Source: an uncultured Eubacteriales bacterium
GTDB taxonomy: Bacteria; Bacillota; Clostridia; Oscillospirales; Oscillospiraceae
DNA length: 36,755 nucleotides
Direction: 5' to 3'
NCBI GenBank assembly: GCA_900545815.1
Contig: URAM01000022.1
Span: 1-36,755, forward strand
Both the position numbers and the translations under genes were made by a program. Positions 6,526 through 14,084 of the stretch are shown one piece after another (position 1 is the stretch's first letter; every line of letters starts with the position of its first letter). The notes beneath the pieces were generated by a model. The model worked only from the letters and a program-made list of their open reading frames with translations, made no database searches and was not told where the DNA came from.

Positions 6526-7632
6526 CTAAAACACGGTGTTCCGTGCTGCGATGGCCGCCTCCAACGTACAAACCGGATAGTCCTCCTGCGACCACTTATA
6601 GCCCTGCTCGGTCAGTTCTTCATCGCTGCGGAGGAAGCGGTACTTCCCCTCTCCGGCGGTCACATCCAGGTGCCAGCTCTGGTCATCGATGGTCACCAGG
6701 TTCCAACAGTGGCTTTGGTTCTTATACTGTCCCCGCACCACCTGGCACTCGATGCCCATCCGGTCACAGAGCAGCTCATAGGCCATGGCAATGCCCTCGC
6801 TGCTGGCTGTTCCGTCCACTAGGGCGCTGGATACGCTGTCTGAGCCATCCTTCTGGCAGCTCACGCTGTGCAGCAGGCTGCTATATAACGTCCAAACCTT
6901 AGTCAAAGGCTCCCCATTGACTTCCGCCGTCAGCTTATCCGCCGTATCGGACACTGCCGCCGCCTGCTCCAACAGTTCCTGCTGCGCCAATGGCCACTCT
7001 AAATCCAATTCAATGACCCGCGCCGCCCCATGGTTGGGGTACAGATGTACGGTCAGCTCCGGCTTGGCCACAGCGGCCTGGGGCGTGTCATAAAAAACGT
7101 CCCAAAACTCCTGGCGCACTGACTCCTCTGACTGGTAATAGCTGTCGCTTTTCAACACCAGCCGATTTTGGAACTGTTCCAGGATTTTCCCCGTCTTTTC
7201 CCGAAAATCGCCTTTGCCGCTCAACGTCTGGATAGCCGCGATCTGATCCATGGTACGCCGGTACTGGTAGGTGAAAACACACTCGTAATAGGAGACAATG
7301 CGGGTGTACTGGCACTGCACGTCCTGCAAGGCGTAGGAGCCCAGCGGATCATCCTGCAAGAGCGCTTCACAAGCTCGATCTACTGCCTTTTGGATGTCCC
7401 CCGTGTACTGATACAGCCGGACGGTGCCGCTGGGTACGCCCATGGAGACAAAGTACTGAGCGCCCCCCACCAGCTCCGCATAGCTCTCCGCCCGCAGGGT
7501 GGTGGCGTCATCGTTTTCCGCCGTCTGCTCCTGGTGCTGGCTGATCTGGACGTATTCCCGTTCCAGCAAGCCGCAGCCGGTACAGACGAGCAACAGTCCG
7601 CTGGCCAGCAGGATAGAAATTGCTTTATGCAT
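6526..7632 (-). CDS. Transglutaminase-like lipoprotein, catalytic Cys replaced by Ser
   Basis: The 368-residue product has a lipoprotein signal peptide (hydrophobic 4-16, VCTGC with Cys20 as lipid site), so it should be anchored outside the membrane. A transglutaminase-like core lies at about 265-330. The usual GxCxGYAxAY motif reads ASSEGIAMAY with Ser278 at the nucleophile position. His308 in SHCWNLV and Asp323 in WHLDVTA, the other two triad positions, are kept. From family knowledge Cys is needed for transfer or protease activity, so this is likely a binding or structural module. The C-terminal lines TEQGYKWSQEDYPVC resemble other bacterial members. GAGGAGG lies seven bases before the ATG. 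It starts 19 bases after parC on the same strand and ends the parE operon. Confidence 0.8.
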   Translation of the reverse strand: MHKAISILLASGLLLVCTGCGLLEREYVQISQHQEQTAENDDATTLRAESYAELVGGAQYFVSMGVPSGTVRLYQYTGDIQKAVDRACEALLQDDPLGSYALQDVQCQYTRIVSYYECVFTYQYRRTMDQIAAIQTLSGKGDFREKTGKILEQFQNRLVLKSDSYYQSEESVRQEFWDVFYDTPQAAVAKPELTVHLYPNHGAARVIELDLEWPLAQQELLEQAAAVSDTADKLTAEVNGEPLTKVWTLYSSLLHSVSCQKDGSDSVSSALVDGTASSEGIAMAYELLCDRMGIECQVVRGQYKNQSHCWNLVTIDDQSWHLDVTAGEGKYRFLRSDEELTEQGYKWSQEDYPVCTLEAAIAARNTVF

Positions 7633-7651
7633 GGGCTGTCCTCCTCTCCCT

Positions 7652-9892
7652 TTACGTCAACGTCAACTGCACCTCACCCCGATCCTCCGGTTTCAGCAGC
7701 GCCCCTGCCGATGGCAGAGTACGCCCGCGGTAGCGAGCTTTGTTGACGATGGTGGTATCCTCCAGCCGTGCCGCATGAGCCAGTGCCCACTTGGGTTTCA
7801 GGGTCAGCACCGCCACCCCCTGGGTGGTGCGGGTGCTCTTGGCCGCCAGCATTTCCGTGTTCACGATGAGCGCTCGTCCCTCGGTGGAGAACACGGCGAT
7901 CTCCCCTTCTCCACGCAAGTGCAGGACGCTTTTCAGGGGGCTTTTGTCGCTGTACGCACCGGTGAGCTTTTTCCGGCGGGTGACGGTCTGATATTTGTTC
8001 AGGGGAATGCGAGCAGCCTTGCCATTCTCAAAGAAGAAGAACAGGTCGCCGCTGTAGTCGCCGGGCAGACAAGCCCACAGGATGTTCTCCCCCGGCTCCA
8101 TGGCCAATTTAGAGGGCAGATATTCCCCCAACAAGCTGGCCTTGCCATCCGGACAGTCGGAGAGCCACAGCTTATAGCACTGCTGCCGGTCGGTGAACAC
8201 CATCAGCTCATCTCGGTTGTTGGCCTCCCACTGCATGAACCCAGCGTCCCCCTCCTTGTACTTCTGTTCTCCAGACATCCGCAGGGACTGAGGGGTGATC
8301 TTTTTCAGATACCCTTCCTGGGACAGGAACAGGTGGACAGGGTAATCGGGCGTTTCCAAATCCAGTTCCAAATCCGGCACATCCTCCTCGCAGACGATCT
8401 CCGTCAGGCGGGGCTGGGCGTACCGCTTGCGCACATCCTTCAGCTCGGCGATGATGACCCGCTTGATGCGGGCGGGCTTGGCAATCAAATCTGCCAGGTC
8501 GTCTATCTCCTCCTGGAGCTTGTCCACCTCCTGGGTGCGTTTCAGGATGTACTCTTTGTTGATGTTCCGCAGGCGGATGTTGGCCACATACTCCGCCTGA
8601 ATCTGGTCAATGCCGAAGCCGATCATCAGGTTGGGGATGACCTCCGCATCCAGTTCCGTCTCTCGGATGATTTTGATGGCCTTGTCAATGTCCAGCAAAA
8701 TTTTCCGCAGACCCAACAGCAGGTGGAGCTTGTCCTCCTTCTGCTTCTTGTCATAGGCGGCACGCCGCCGGACGGACTCCATCCGCCACTGGCTCCACTC
8801 GTCCAAGATCTGCCCCACTCCCATGACCTTGGGCACACCGCCGATGAGGATGTTGAAGTTGCAGGACACACTGTCCTGGAAGGGAGTCAGCTTGGCCAGT
8901 TTGGCCATAACTTTCTCTGGGTCTGCCCCCCGTTTCAGGTCGATGGCCAGTTTCAGGCCGGACAGGTCGGTTTCATCCCGCATATCAGCGATCTCTTTCA
9001 GCTTGCCCGTCTTGACCAGCTCCGTGACCTTGTCCATGATGGCTTCCACGGTGGTGGAATAGGGAATCTCAAAAATTTCAATCAGGTGTTCTTCCTTCAC
9101 ATAGCGCCACTTGCCCCGCACTTTTAAGCTCCCTCGGCCGGTCTGGTACACCGTCTCCAGCGCCTTCCGGTCATAGAGCAGCTGACCGCCAGTGGGGAAA
9201 TCAGGGCCTTTCAGGGTCTCCATCAGGTCGGCGTCATGGTTTTTCAGCCGTGCGATGGCGGCATCGCATACCTCCGCCAGGTTGAAGCCGCAGAGACTGG
9301 ACGCCATGCCCACGGCGATGCCCTGGTTGGCGGAGACGAGGACGTTGGGGAAGGTGGTGGGCAGCAGGGTGGGTTCCTGCATAGAGCCATCGTAGTTGTC
9401 CACAAAATCCACCGTGTCCTTGTCGATGTCTCGGAAGAACTCAGCACAGATGTCGCTGAGCCGCACCTCAGTGTACCGGCTGGCGGCAGAGGCCATGTCT
9501 CGGCTGAACGCCTTGCCGAAGTTGCCCTTGGAGTCCACCGGCGGGTGGAGCAGGGCGCCGTAGCCGCGGCTGAGCCGCACCATGGTGTCGTAGATGGCAG
9601 CATCCCCGTGGGGGTTGAGCTTCATGGTAGCGCCCACCACGTTGGCGCTCTTGGTGCGCTTGCCCCCCAGGAGCTTCATCTGGTACATGGTATACAGCAG
9701 CTTCCGGTGACTGGGCTTGAAGCCGTCGATCTCTGGGATAGCTCGGCTGATGATGACGCTCATGGCGTAGGGCATATAGTTGATCTCCAAGGTCTGGGTG
9801 ATGGGCTGTTCCAGCACCTCCGCATGGAGTCCTTTGACGTTTGGGTTGTCCGTTTTGGGACGATCCGCTTTGGTTTTCTTCTTGTTTGCCAT
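7652..9892 (-). CDS. parC: Type II topoisomerase subunit A (ParC/GyrA family)
   Basis: This is the DNA breakage-rejoining subunit that works with the ParE-like product upstream to decatenate or relax DNA. From the ATG at 9892 (AAGGAAAACGA upstream) the product has 746 residues, shorter than GyrA (about 830) and with no GyrA-box that I can see, which favours topoisomerase IV. Landmarks are ISRAIPEIDGFKPSHRKLL (49-66), NPHGDAAIYDTMVRL, and the catalytic Tyr140 in ASRYTEVRL. A long coiled segment (about 400-530) and a degenerate C-terminal beta-propeller follow. Position 98, equal to E. coli GyrA Ser83, is Ala. Clostridial genomes often call this pair GyrA/GyrB-like, so the symbol is a best guess. 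Confidence 0.88.
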   Translation of the reverse strand: MANKKKTKADRPKTDNPNVKGLHAEVLEQPITQTLEINYMPYAMSVIISRAIPEIDGFKPSHRKLLYTMYQMKLLGGKRTKSANVVGATMKLNPHGDAAIYDTMVRLSRGYGALLHPPVDSKGNFGKAFSRDMASAASRYTEVRLSDICAEFFRDIDKDTVDFVDNYDGSMQEPTLLPTTFPNVLVSANQGIAVGMASSLCGFNLAEVCDAAIARLKNHDADLMETLKGPDFPTGGQLLYDRKALETVYQTGRGSLKVRGKWRYVKEEHLIEIFEIPYSTTVEAIMDKVTELVKTGKLKEIADMRDETDLSGLKLAIDLKRGADPEKVMAKLAKLTPFQDSVSCNFNILIGGVPKVMGVGQILDEWSQWRMESVRRRAAYDKKQKEDKLHLLLGLRKILLDIDKAIKIIRETELDAEVIPNLMIGFGIDQIQAEYVANIRLRNINKEYILKRTQEVDKLQEEIDDLADLIAKPARIKRVIIAELKDVRKRYAQPRLTEIVCEEDVPDLELDLETPDYPVHLFLSQEGYLKKITPQSLRMSGEQKYKEGDAGFMQWEANNRDELMVFTDRQQCYKLWLSDCPDGKASLLGEYLPSKLAMEPGENILWACLPGDYSGDLFFFFENGKAARIPLNKYQTVTRRKKLTGAYSDKSPLKSVLHLRGEGEIAVFSTEGRALIVNTEMLAAKSTRTTQGVAVLTLKPKWALAHAARLEDTTIVNKARYRGRTLPSAGALLKPEDRGEVQLTLT

Positions 9893-9913
9893 TCGTTTTC
9901 CTTTTCTCCAATT

Positions 9914-10066
9914 CCAACGAAATGAAATCATTTCGTTGGGTCATACAGCCTGTTGCATGCACTCGCTCCGCTCGCACACTTACCAGTCTGAGCAGTATTT
10001 TTTTCGACGTACACGCCGCCGAAAAAAAATAAATTTCATTGGGTTCTGTCCTCTGAGCGGACAGAA
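9914..10066. repeat. Three inverted repeats in the parE-parC gap
   Basis: The 185-base gap holds a perfect 12-bp palindrome with a 2-base centre (9914-9939, CCAACGAAATGA arm), a TATTTTTTTCG arm at 9996-10006 pairing with 10020-10031 (one bulge), and an 8-bp hairpin (TTCTGTCC at 10044-10051 with 10059-10066). The segment after the first palindrome (ATTTCGTTGGGT) recurs imperfectly at about 10033 (ATTTCATTGGGT). Between them there is no credible ORF. This could be an inserted repeat unit or an RNA element setting the ParE:ParC ratio. Confidence 0.55.
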
Positions 10067-10077
10067 TGTTACACTTT

Positions 10078-12072
10078 TTACGACAAATCCGCCAGCTCCA
10101 AAAATTCATGCCCGTGCTGGGCGATATGGCTCTTTCGACCGGCCAGGTTGTCCCCCAGCAGCAGATCGAACATCATCGCTGTGGCGGCCGCCTCCTCCGG
10201 CATGACCTTGATGAGCCGTCGGGAGGCCGGATTCATGGTGGTCATCCACATCATGTCCGGCTCGTTCTCACCCAGACCCTTGGAACGCTGGATGGAGACC
10301 TTTTTCCCCGCCAGCTCGCCGGCCACAATGTCATTTTTCTCCTTATCCGAGTAGGCAAACCAAGTCTGCTCCTTATAATTGATCTCATACAGGGGAGATT
10401 CGGCGATATACACATACCCTTCCTCAATGAGCGTGGGGGTGAGCCGATAGAGCATGGTCAAAATGAGCGTGCGAATCTGATACCCGTCCACATCCGCATC
10501 GGTGCAGATGATGATTTTATTCCAACGGAGCCTGTCCAGGTCGAAGTCAGTCAGATCCTTGGATTTCTTGACCCCTTTCAGCTCCACCCCGCAGCCCATG
10601 ACCCGAAGCAGGTCGGTGATGATCTCACTTTTGAAGATGCGGTTGTAGTCCGCCTTCAGGCAGTTCAAAATCTTCCCCCGCACCGGCATAATGCCCTGAA
10701 ACTCCGCATCTCGGGACAACTTGCAAGCGCCCAGTGCGGAGTCACCTTCCACAATATACAGCTCCCGCCTAGAAACCTCTTTGGTGCGGCAGTCCACAAA
10801 CTTCTGCACCCGATTGGTCAAGTCGTTGGAGGCGGTGAGCTTCTTTTTGATGTTCAGGCGCGCCTTTTCCGCCGTCTCACGGGAACGCTTGTTGATGAGG
10901 ATTTGTCCGGCGATCTTCTCCGCCTCAGACGGATTCTCAATGAAATAGACCTCTAAGCTGCTCCGCAAAAACTCGGTCATGGCCTCCTGGACAAAGCGAT
11001 TGGTGATGGATTTTTTGGTCTGGTTCTCATAGCTGGTGGCAGTGGAGAAGTTGTTGGAGACTAAGATCAAGCTGTCCTGCACATCCCCAAAGGTGACCTT
11101 GCTCTCATTTTTATTATATTTCCCCTGCTTTTTCAGATAGCTGTCCAAGGCGGACACAAAGGCGCTCCGCACCGCCTTCTCTGGACTGCCGCCATGCTCC
11201 AGCCAGCTGGAGTTGTGATAGTGCTCAATGATGCTGGTGGTGTTGGAGAAGCAGAAGGCGACAGACAACTTCACCTTGTAGTCCTTCAAGTCCTCTCGGT
11301 CACGTCCCACCCGCTCGGTCTCGAAGTACACCGGCTGGGTCAACGGGTTTTCCCCAGCCAGCTCCGTGACATACTCCACAATGCCAGTGTCATACCGGTA
11401 CTCGGTAGTCTCAAACTGATCCCCCACCTGGTTCCGGAACCGGAAGGTGACGCCGGCGTTGACCACAGCCTGCCGCTTCATGGTGTCCTGGTAGTATTCC
11501 GCTGGAATATCAATGTCGGTAAACACCGCCAAGTCCGGCTTCCAGCGGAATTTGGAGCCGGTCTTATGATGTTTCGCCGGTTCCTTGTGCAGGCCGCCGA
11601 TGTTCTCGCCCTTCTCAAAGTGGAGCGTGTACTTCTGGCCGTCCCGATAAATGGTGGCATCAAAGTATTCGCTGGCGTACTGGGTGGCGCAGCTGCCCAG
11701 GCCGTTGAGCCCCAGGGAGTACTCATAGTTGTCCCCGTCCTCGCCGTACTTGCCGCCGGCGTACAGCTCACAGAACACCAGCTCCCAGTTGAACCGTCCC
11801 TCCGACTCGTTCCAATCCACAGGACAGCCTCGGCCAAAGTCCTCTACCTCGATGGACTTGTCCGCATATCGGGTGACCACGATGAGATCACCATGTCCCT
11901 CTCGTGCCTCGTCGATGGCGTTGGAGAGGATCTCAAAGACTGCGTGCTCGCACCCTTCCAGGCCGTTGCTGCCAAAGATGACCCCTGGCCGCTTGCGCAC
12001 TCGGTCGGCGCCCTTGAGGGCGGAGATAGACTGGTTGCCGTATGCTTCTTTTTTGGGTTTGCGTGGTGCCAT
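10078..12072 (-). CDS. parE: Type II topoisomerase subunit B (ParE/GyrB family)
   Basis: This is the ATPase subunit paired with ParC. The 664-residue length is normal for ParE/GyrB. It has the GHKL ATPase motif EILSNAIDEAREG near residue 50, VEDFGRGCPVDW, and SLGLNGLGSCATQYAS where most GyrB proteins have a GGLHGVG form. TOPRIM motifs are YIVEGDSALGACKLSRD with the acidic Glu, and CTDADVDGYQIRTLIL with the metal-binding DxD. SKGLGENEPDMMW follows near the C-terminus. The ATG at 12072 is preceded by AAAGGAG at a slightly long distance of 13 bases. A near-consensus promoter lies about 100 bases upstream. It heads the operon parE-parC-lipoprotein, with a repeat-bearing gap before parC. Confidence 0.9.
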   Translation of the reverse strand: MAPRKPKKEAYGNQSISALKGADRVRKRPGVIFGSNGLEGCEHAVFEILSNAIDEAREGHGDLIVVTRYADKSIEVEDFGRGCPVDWNESEGRFNWELVFCELYAGGKYGEDGDNYEYSLGLNGLGSCATQYASEYFDATIYRDGQKYTLHFEKGENIGGLHKEPAKHHKTGSKFRWKPDLAVFTDIDIPAEYYQDTMKRQAVVNAGVTFRFRNQVGDQFETTEYRYDTGIVEYVTELAGENPLTQPVYFETERVGRDREDLKDYKVKLSVAFCFSNTTSIIEHYHNSSWLEHGGSPEKAVRSAFVSALDSYLKKQGKYNKNESKVTFGDVQDSLILVSNNFSTATSYENQTKKSITNRFVQEAMTEFLRSSLEVYFIENPSEAEKIAGQILINKRSRETAEKARLNIKKKLTASNDLTNRVQKFVDCRTKEVSRRELYIVEGDSALGACKLSRDAEFQGIMPVRGKILNCLKADYNRIFKSEIITDLLRVMGCGVELKGVKKSKDLTDFDLDRLRWNKIIICTDADVDGYQIRTLILTMLYRLTPTLIEEGYVYIAESPLYEINYKEQTWFAYSDKEKNDIVAGELAGKKVSIQRSKGLGENEPDMMWMTTMNPASRRLIKVMPEEAAATAMMFDLLLGDNLAGRKSHIAQHGHEFLELADLS

Positions 12073-12168
12073 AACTGTGTTCTTGCTCCTTTGCTGCGTC
12101 TGCGGCAGGCGCGATTTCCTGTTCTGCCCTGCCGCCGGAACGATTTCAATGCGATGTCAGTATCATAC

Positions 12169-12198
12169 ATAATACCTTGTTTTTCCGTCCGCTGTCAA
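12169..12198 (-). promoter_or_regulatory. Promoter of the parE operon
   Basis: TTGACA (12198-12193) and TATTAT (12174-12169) are 18 bases apart. It stands back-to-back with the DUF975 gene promoter; the two -35 boxes are 12 bases apart. Confidence 0.8.
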
Positions 12199-12210
12199 GA
12201 AAGCCCTCCA

Positions 12211-12239
12211 TTGCACCCCAAAGGGGAATGTGCTATGAT
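12211..12239 (+). promoter_or_regulatory. Promoter of the DUF975 gene
   Basis: TTGCAC (12211-12216) and TATGAT (12234-12239) are 17 bases apart. The ATG inside this -10 box is in frame with the gene but cannot be the start codon if the promoter is right, which supports the start at 12283. Confidence 0.65.
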
Positions 12240-12282
12240 ATTCGGAAAGAAAATACCAACCCTTTACAATGAGGTACCGCCT

Positions 12283-13131
12283 ATGAATCTCACACCTGCA
12301 CAACTCAAATTCACCGCCCGCCAGCTGATGGATCACCGCTACCCCACCGGCATCGCTCCAGTGCTGACCGGCGCCCTGATCTATCTGCTGGCCACCCGCT
12401 GGGTCAGTCTCCTGCTCTCCCTGACCACCACAAATCCCATCAACACCATTCTGGACAAGCTGCAAGCCGCTGCCGCCACCGGCTCTCCTGCCGCGGTCAA
12501 CGCCGCTGTGGCCAGTCTCCCCAAGGTGTTCGAGCCCATGTCCGCCAAGGTAGGGCTGTTCTGCTCCGTCCTGCTGCTGCTCTATACCCTGGTCGTCCGT
12601 TACGGCTACTCTGACTACGCCATGCAGCTCTACCGCGGCAGCCAGCCCACACCGGTCACCTTCTTCCGGCGCTTTGACCTGTGCGGAAAGATCATCCTGC
12701 TCTCCCTGGTCATCTACCTGTGTACCTATCTGTGGAGTCTGCTCTTTGTCATTCCCGGCGTCATCGCCTGGTACCGTTACCGGATGAGCCGCTACGTCCT
12801 GTTGGATCATCCGGATATGGGGGTGCTCACCGCTTGGGCGCACAGCAAGCGGATGATGCAGGGGCGCAAGGCACAGCTGTTCCTGCTGGATCTGTCCTTC
12901 CTGGTCTGGATGGCAGCTGCTTACCTGGCCGCCAATGTGGCCGCCTATCTTTTGGCCAGCATTGGTGTGCCTGCGTGGCTTTACTATGTCCTGTCCGAAG
13001 TGGTCTTCACTGCGTTTTATGTCTATCTTACTCCTTATATGGAGTTGAGTTATGTCGGTTTCTATCACATTGTCTGTCCGCCTGACCTGCTCCCCGTCAG
13101 CCCTGCGCCCCAGGGATTTGAACCTCTGTGA
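12283..13131 (+). CDS. DUF975 family integral membrane protein
   Basis: The 282-residue protein starts MNLTPAQLKFTARQLM, close to the usual DUF975 beginning of a short helix with the LK..AR pattern, and has about five to six membrane segments. A long first loop (about 55-85) lies between TM1 and TM2. LLFVIPGVIAWYRYRMSRYVLLDHPDMG is the family's best conserved block, and the last segments end LTPYMELSYVGFYH. The function of the family is not established. The frame extends far upstream, but the start at 12283 has GAGGT seven bases upstream and lies after the predicted promoter. No terminator hairpin follows; the A/T-rich stretch at 13142-13166 may instead serve as an UP element for the next promoter. 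Confidence 0.85.
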   Translation: MNLTPAQLKFTARQLMDHRYPTGIAPVLTGALIYLLATRWVSLLLSLTTTNPINTILDKLQAAAATGSPAAVNAAVASLPKVFEPMSAKVGLFCSVLLLLYTLVVRYGYSDYAMQLYRGSQPTPVTFFRRFDLCGKIILLSLVIYLCTYLWSLLFVIPGVIAWYRYRMSRYVLLDHPDMGVLTAWAHSKRMMQGRKAQLFLLDLSFLVWMAAAYLAANVAAYLLASIGVPAWLYYVLSEVVFTAFYVYLTPYMELSYVGFYHIVCPPDLLPVSPAPQGFEPL

Positions 13132-13168
13132 GCGCGGAAAAATTTTTTCTGTTTTTTCAAAAAAACTC

Positions 13169-13197
13169 TTTACAAACCGCTTTTGACCTGCTACAAT
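13169..13197 (+). promoter_or_regulatory. Rubrerythrin promoter with possible operator
   Basis: TTTACA (13169-13174) and TACAAT (13192-13197) are 17 bases apart, preceded by A and T tracts (13142-13166) like an UP element. An inverted repeat TATCAG/CTGATA (13197-13202 and 13212-13217) overlaps the last base of the -10 box and the start region, which would suit a repressor site. It does not match a PerR box by eye. Confidence 0.65.
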
Positions 13198-13272
13198 ATC
13201 AGTAACAATTCCTGATAACGGAGACCACCCTCCCACTGTACGATTCCTGCTACTACGAAAGGAGGATGCCCG

Positions 13273-14022
13273 ATGGCAATTTTCACTTGCCCCGTCTGTC
13301 TCCATGAGGAGCATGGCACTTCGCTGCCGAAAGGATTTGTTTGCCCGATTTGCGGCACAAAAGGCTGGAAATTCCGGCGCAGGGAGCAGAGCGCTGCTTC
13401 TCACGCTCCCACCATGGTTCCCCCAACTACTCCAACCAACTCAAAGGAAAATCCCATTCAAGGAGGTACTATTATGAAGAAGTTTGTTTGTCCGATCTGC
13501 GGCTATGTCCTGGAAGCTGAATCCATCCCCGCTGGCTTTGTCTGTCCTCAGTGCAAGTGCCCTGGCGAAAAGTTCAAAGAGCAGACCATGACCGATGCTT
13601 GGGCATCTGAACACATTGTCGGCATTGCCTCTGACGTACCTGAAGAAATCAAGGAAGGCCTGCGCGCCAACTTCGAAGGCGAATGCTCCGAAGTGGGTAT
13701 GTACTTGGCCATGGCTCGTGTGGCTCATCGTGAAGGCTATCCCGAAATCGGCCTGTATTGGGAAAAGGCTGCTTATGAAGAAGCAGAGCACGCAGCAAAG
13801 TTCGCAGAGCTGCTGGGCGAAGTGATCACCGACTCCACCAAGAAGAACCTGGAGATGAGAGTGGAAGCGGAATACGGCGCTACCGCCGGCAAGACCGACC
13901 TGGCCAAGAAGGCAAAGGAACTGGGTCTGGACGCCATCCATGACACCGTCCACGAGATGGCTCGCGACGAGGCCCGCCACGGCAAGGCTCTGAAGGGTCT
14001 GCTGGAGCGTTACTTCAAGTAA
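13273..14022 (+). CDS. Reverse-type rubrerythrin with two N-terminal rubredoxin-like domains
   Basis: This is a non-haem di-iron protein that reduces peroxide (and oxygen, in clostridial relatives) in the cytosol. The 249-residue frame has two rubredoxin-like iron sites with identical spacing: C6/C9/C24/C27 and C73/C76/C91/C94. A Pro/Thr/Ser-rich linker (about 40-65) lies between them, and a four-helix ferritin-like domain follows with EGECSEVGMYLAMA, EEAEHAAKF and DEARHGKAL as di-iron ligand helices. Rubredoxin at the N-terminus is the reverse-rubrerythrin layout. Two starts look real: 13273 with AAAGGAGG, and an internal in-frame ATG at 13474 with AAGGAGG seven bases upstream, giving a normal 182-residue form. 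Long and short forms may both be made. A terminator follows. Confidence 0.9.
   Translation: MAIFTCPVCLHEEHGTSLPKGFVCPICGTKGWKFRRREQSAASHAPTMVPPTTPTNSKENPIQGGTIMKKFVCPICGYVLEAESIPAGFVCPQCKCPGEKFKEQTMTDAWASEHIVGIASDVPEEIKEGLRANFEGECSEVGMYLAMARVAHREGYPEIGLYWEKAAYEEAEHAAKFAELLGEVITDSTKKNLEMRVEAEYGATAGKTDLAKKAKELGLDAIHDTVHEMARDEARHGKALKGLLERYFK
13460..13476 (+). promoter_or_regulatory. Internal in-frame ribosome binding site and start in the rubrerythrin gene
   Basis: AAGGAGG (13460-13466), a 7-base spacer and ATG (13474) lie inside the linker of the 249-residue frame. The spacing is ideal and the downstream product is a standard reverse rubrerythrin. The upstream 67 codons read in the same phase, so there is no stop between the two units. 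Confidence 0.7.
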
Positions 14023-14042
14023 GTTTGCCCAAAGTATAAAGC

Positions 14043-14076
14043 AAGGGGAGCGGAAATTCCGCTCCCCTTTTGTTTT
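14043..14076. terminator. Terminator between rubrerythrin and DHHW genes
   Basis: An 11-bp stem (14043-14053 with 14059-14069, AAGGGGAGCGG arm) with loop AAATT is followed by TGTTTT. It sits between convergent genes and mainly serves the plus strand. Confidence 0.85.
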
Positions 14077-14084
14077 ATCCGGTT

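Noticed and set aside
7499..9127. 542-codon open frame opposite parC
   Set aside because: It is antisense to a conserved topoisomerase gene, has no ribosome binding site, and shows Gln/Leu/Val-rich shadow composition.
11194..12282. Long plus-strand frame extending the DUF975 gene far upstream
   Set aside because: It runs antisense through parE; a promoter, a ribosome binding site and the family's normal N-terminus all place the start at 12283.
13142..13168. A/T palindrome after the DUF975 gene as a terminator
   Set aside because: It has no GC stem and lies directly upstream of a promoter -35 box, so an UP element is more likely.
12163..13404. 413-codon minus-strand frame over DUF975 and the rubrerythrin start
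   Set aside because: It overlaps two supported genes and their promoters; long antisense frames are expected in GC-rich DNA.
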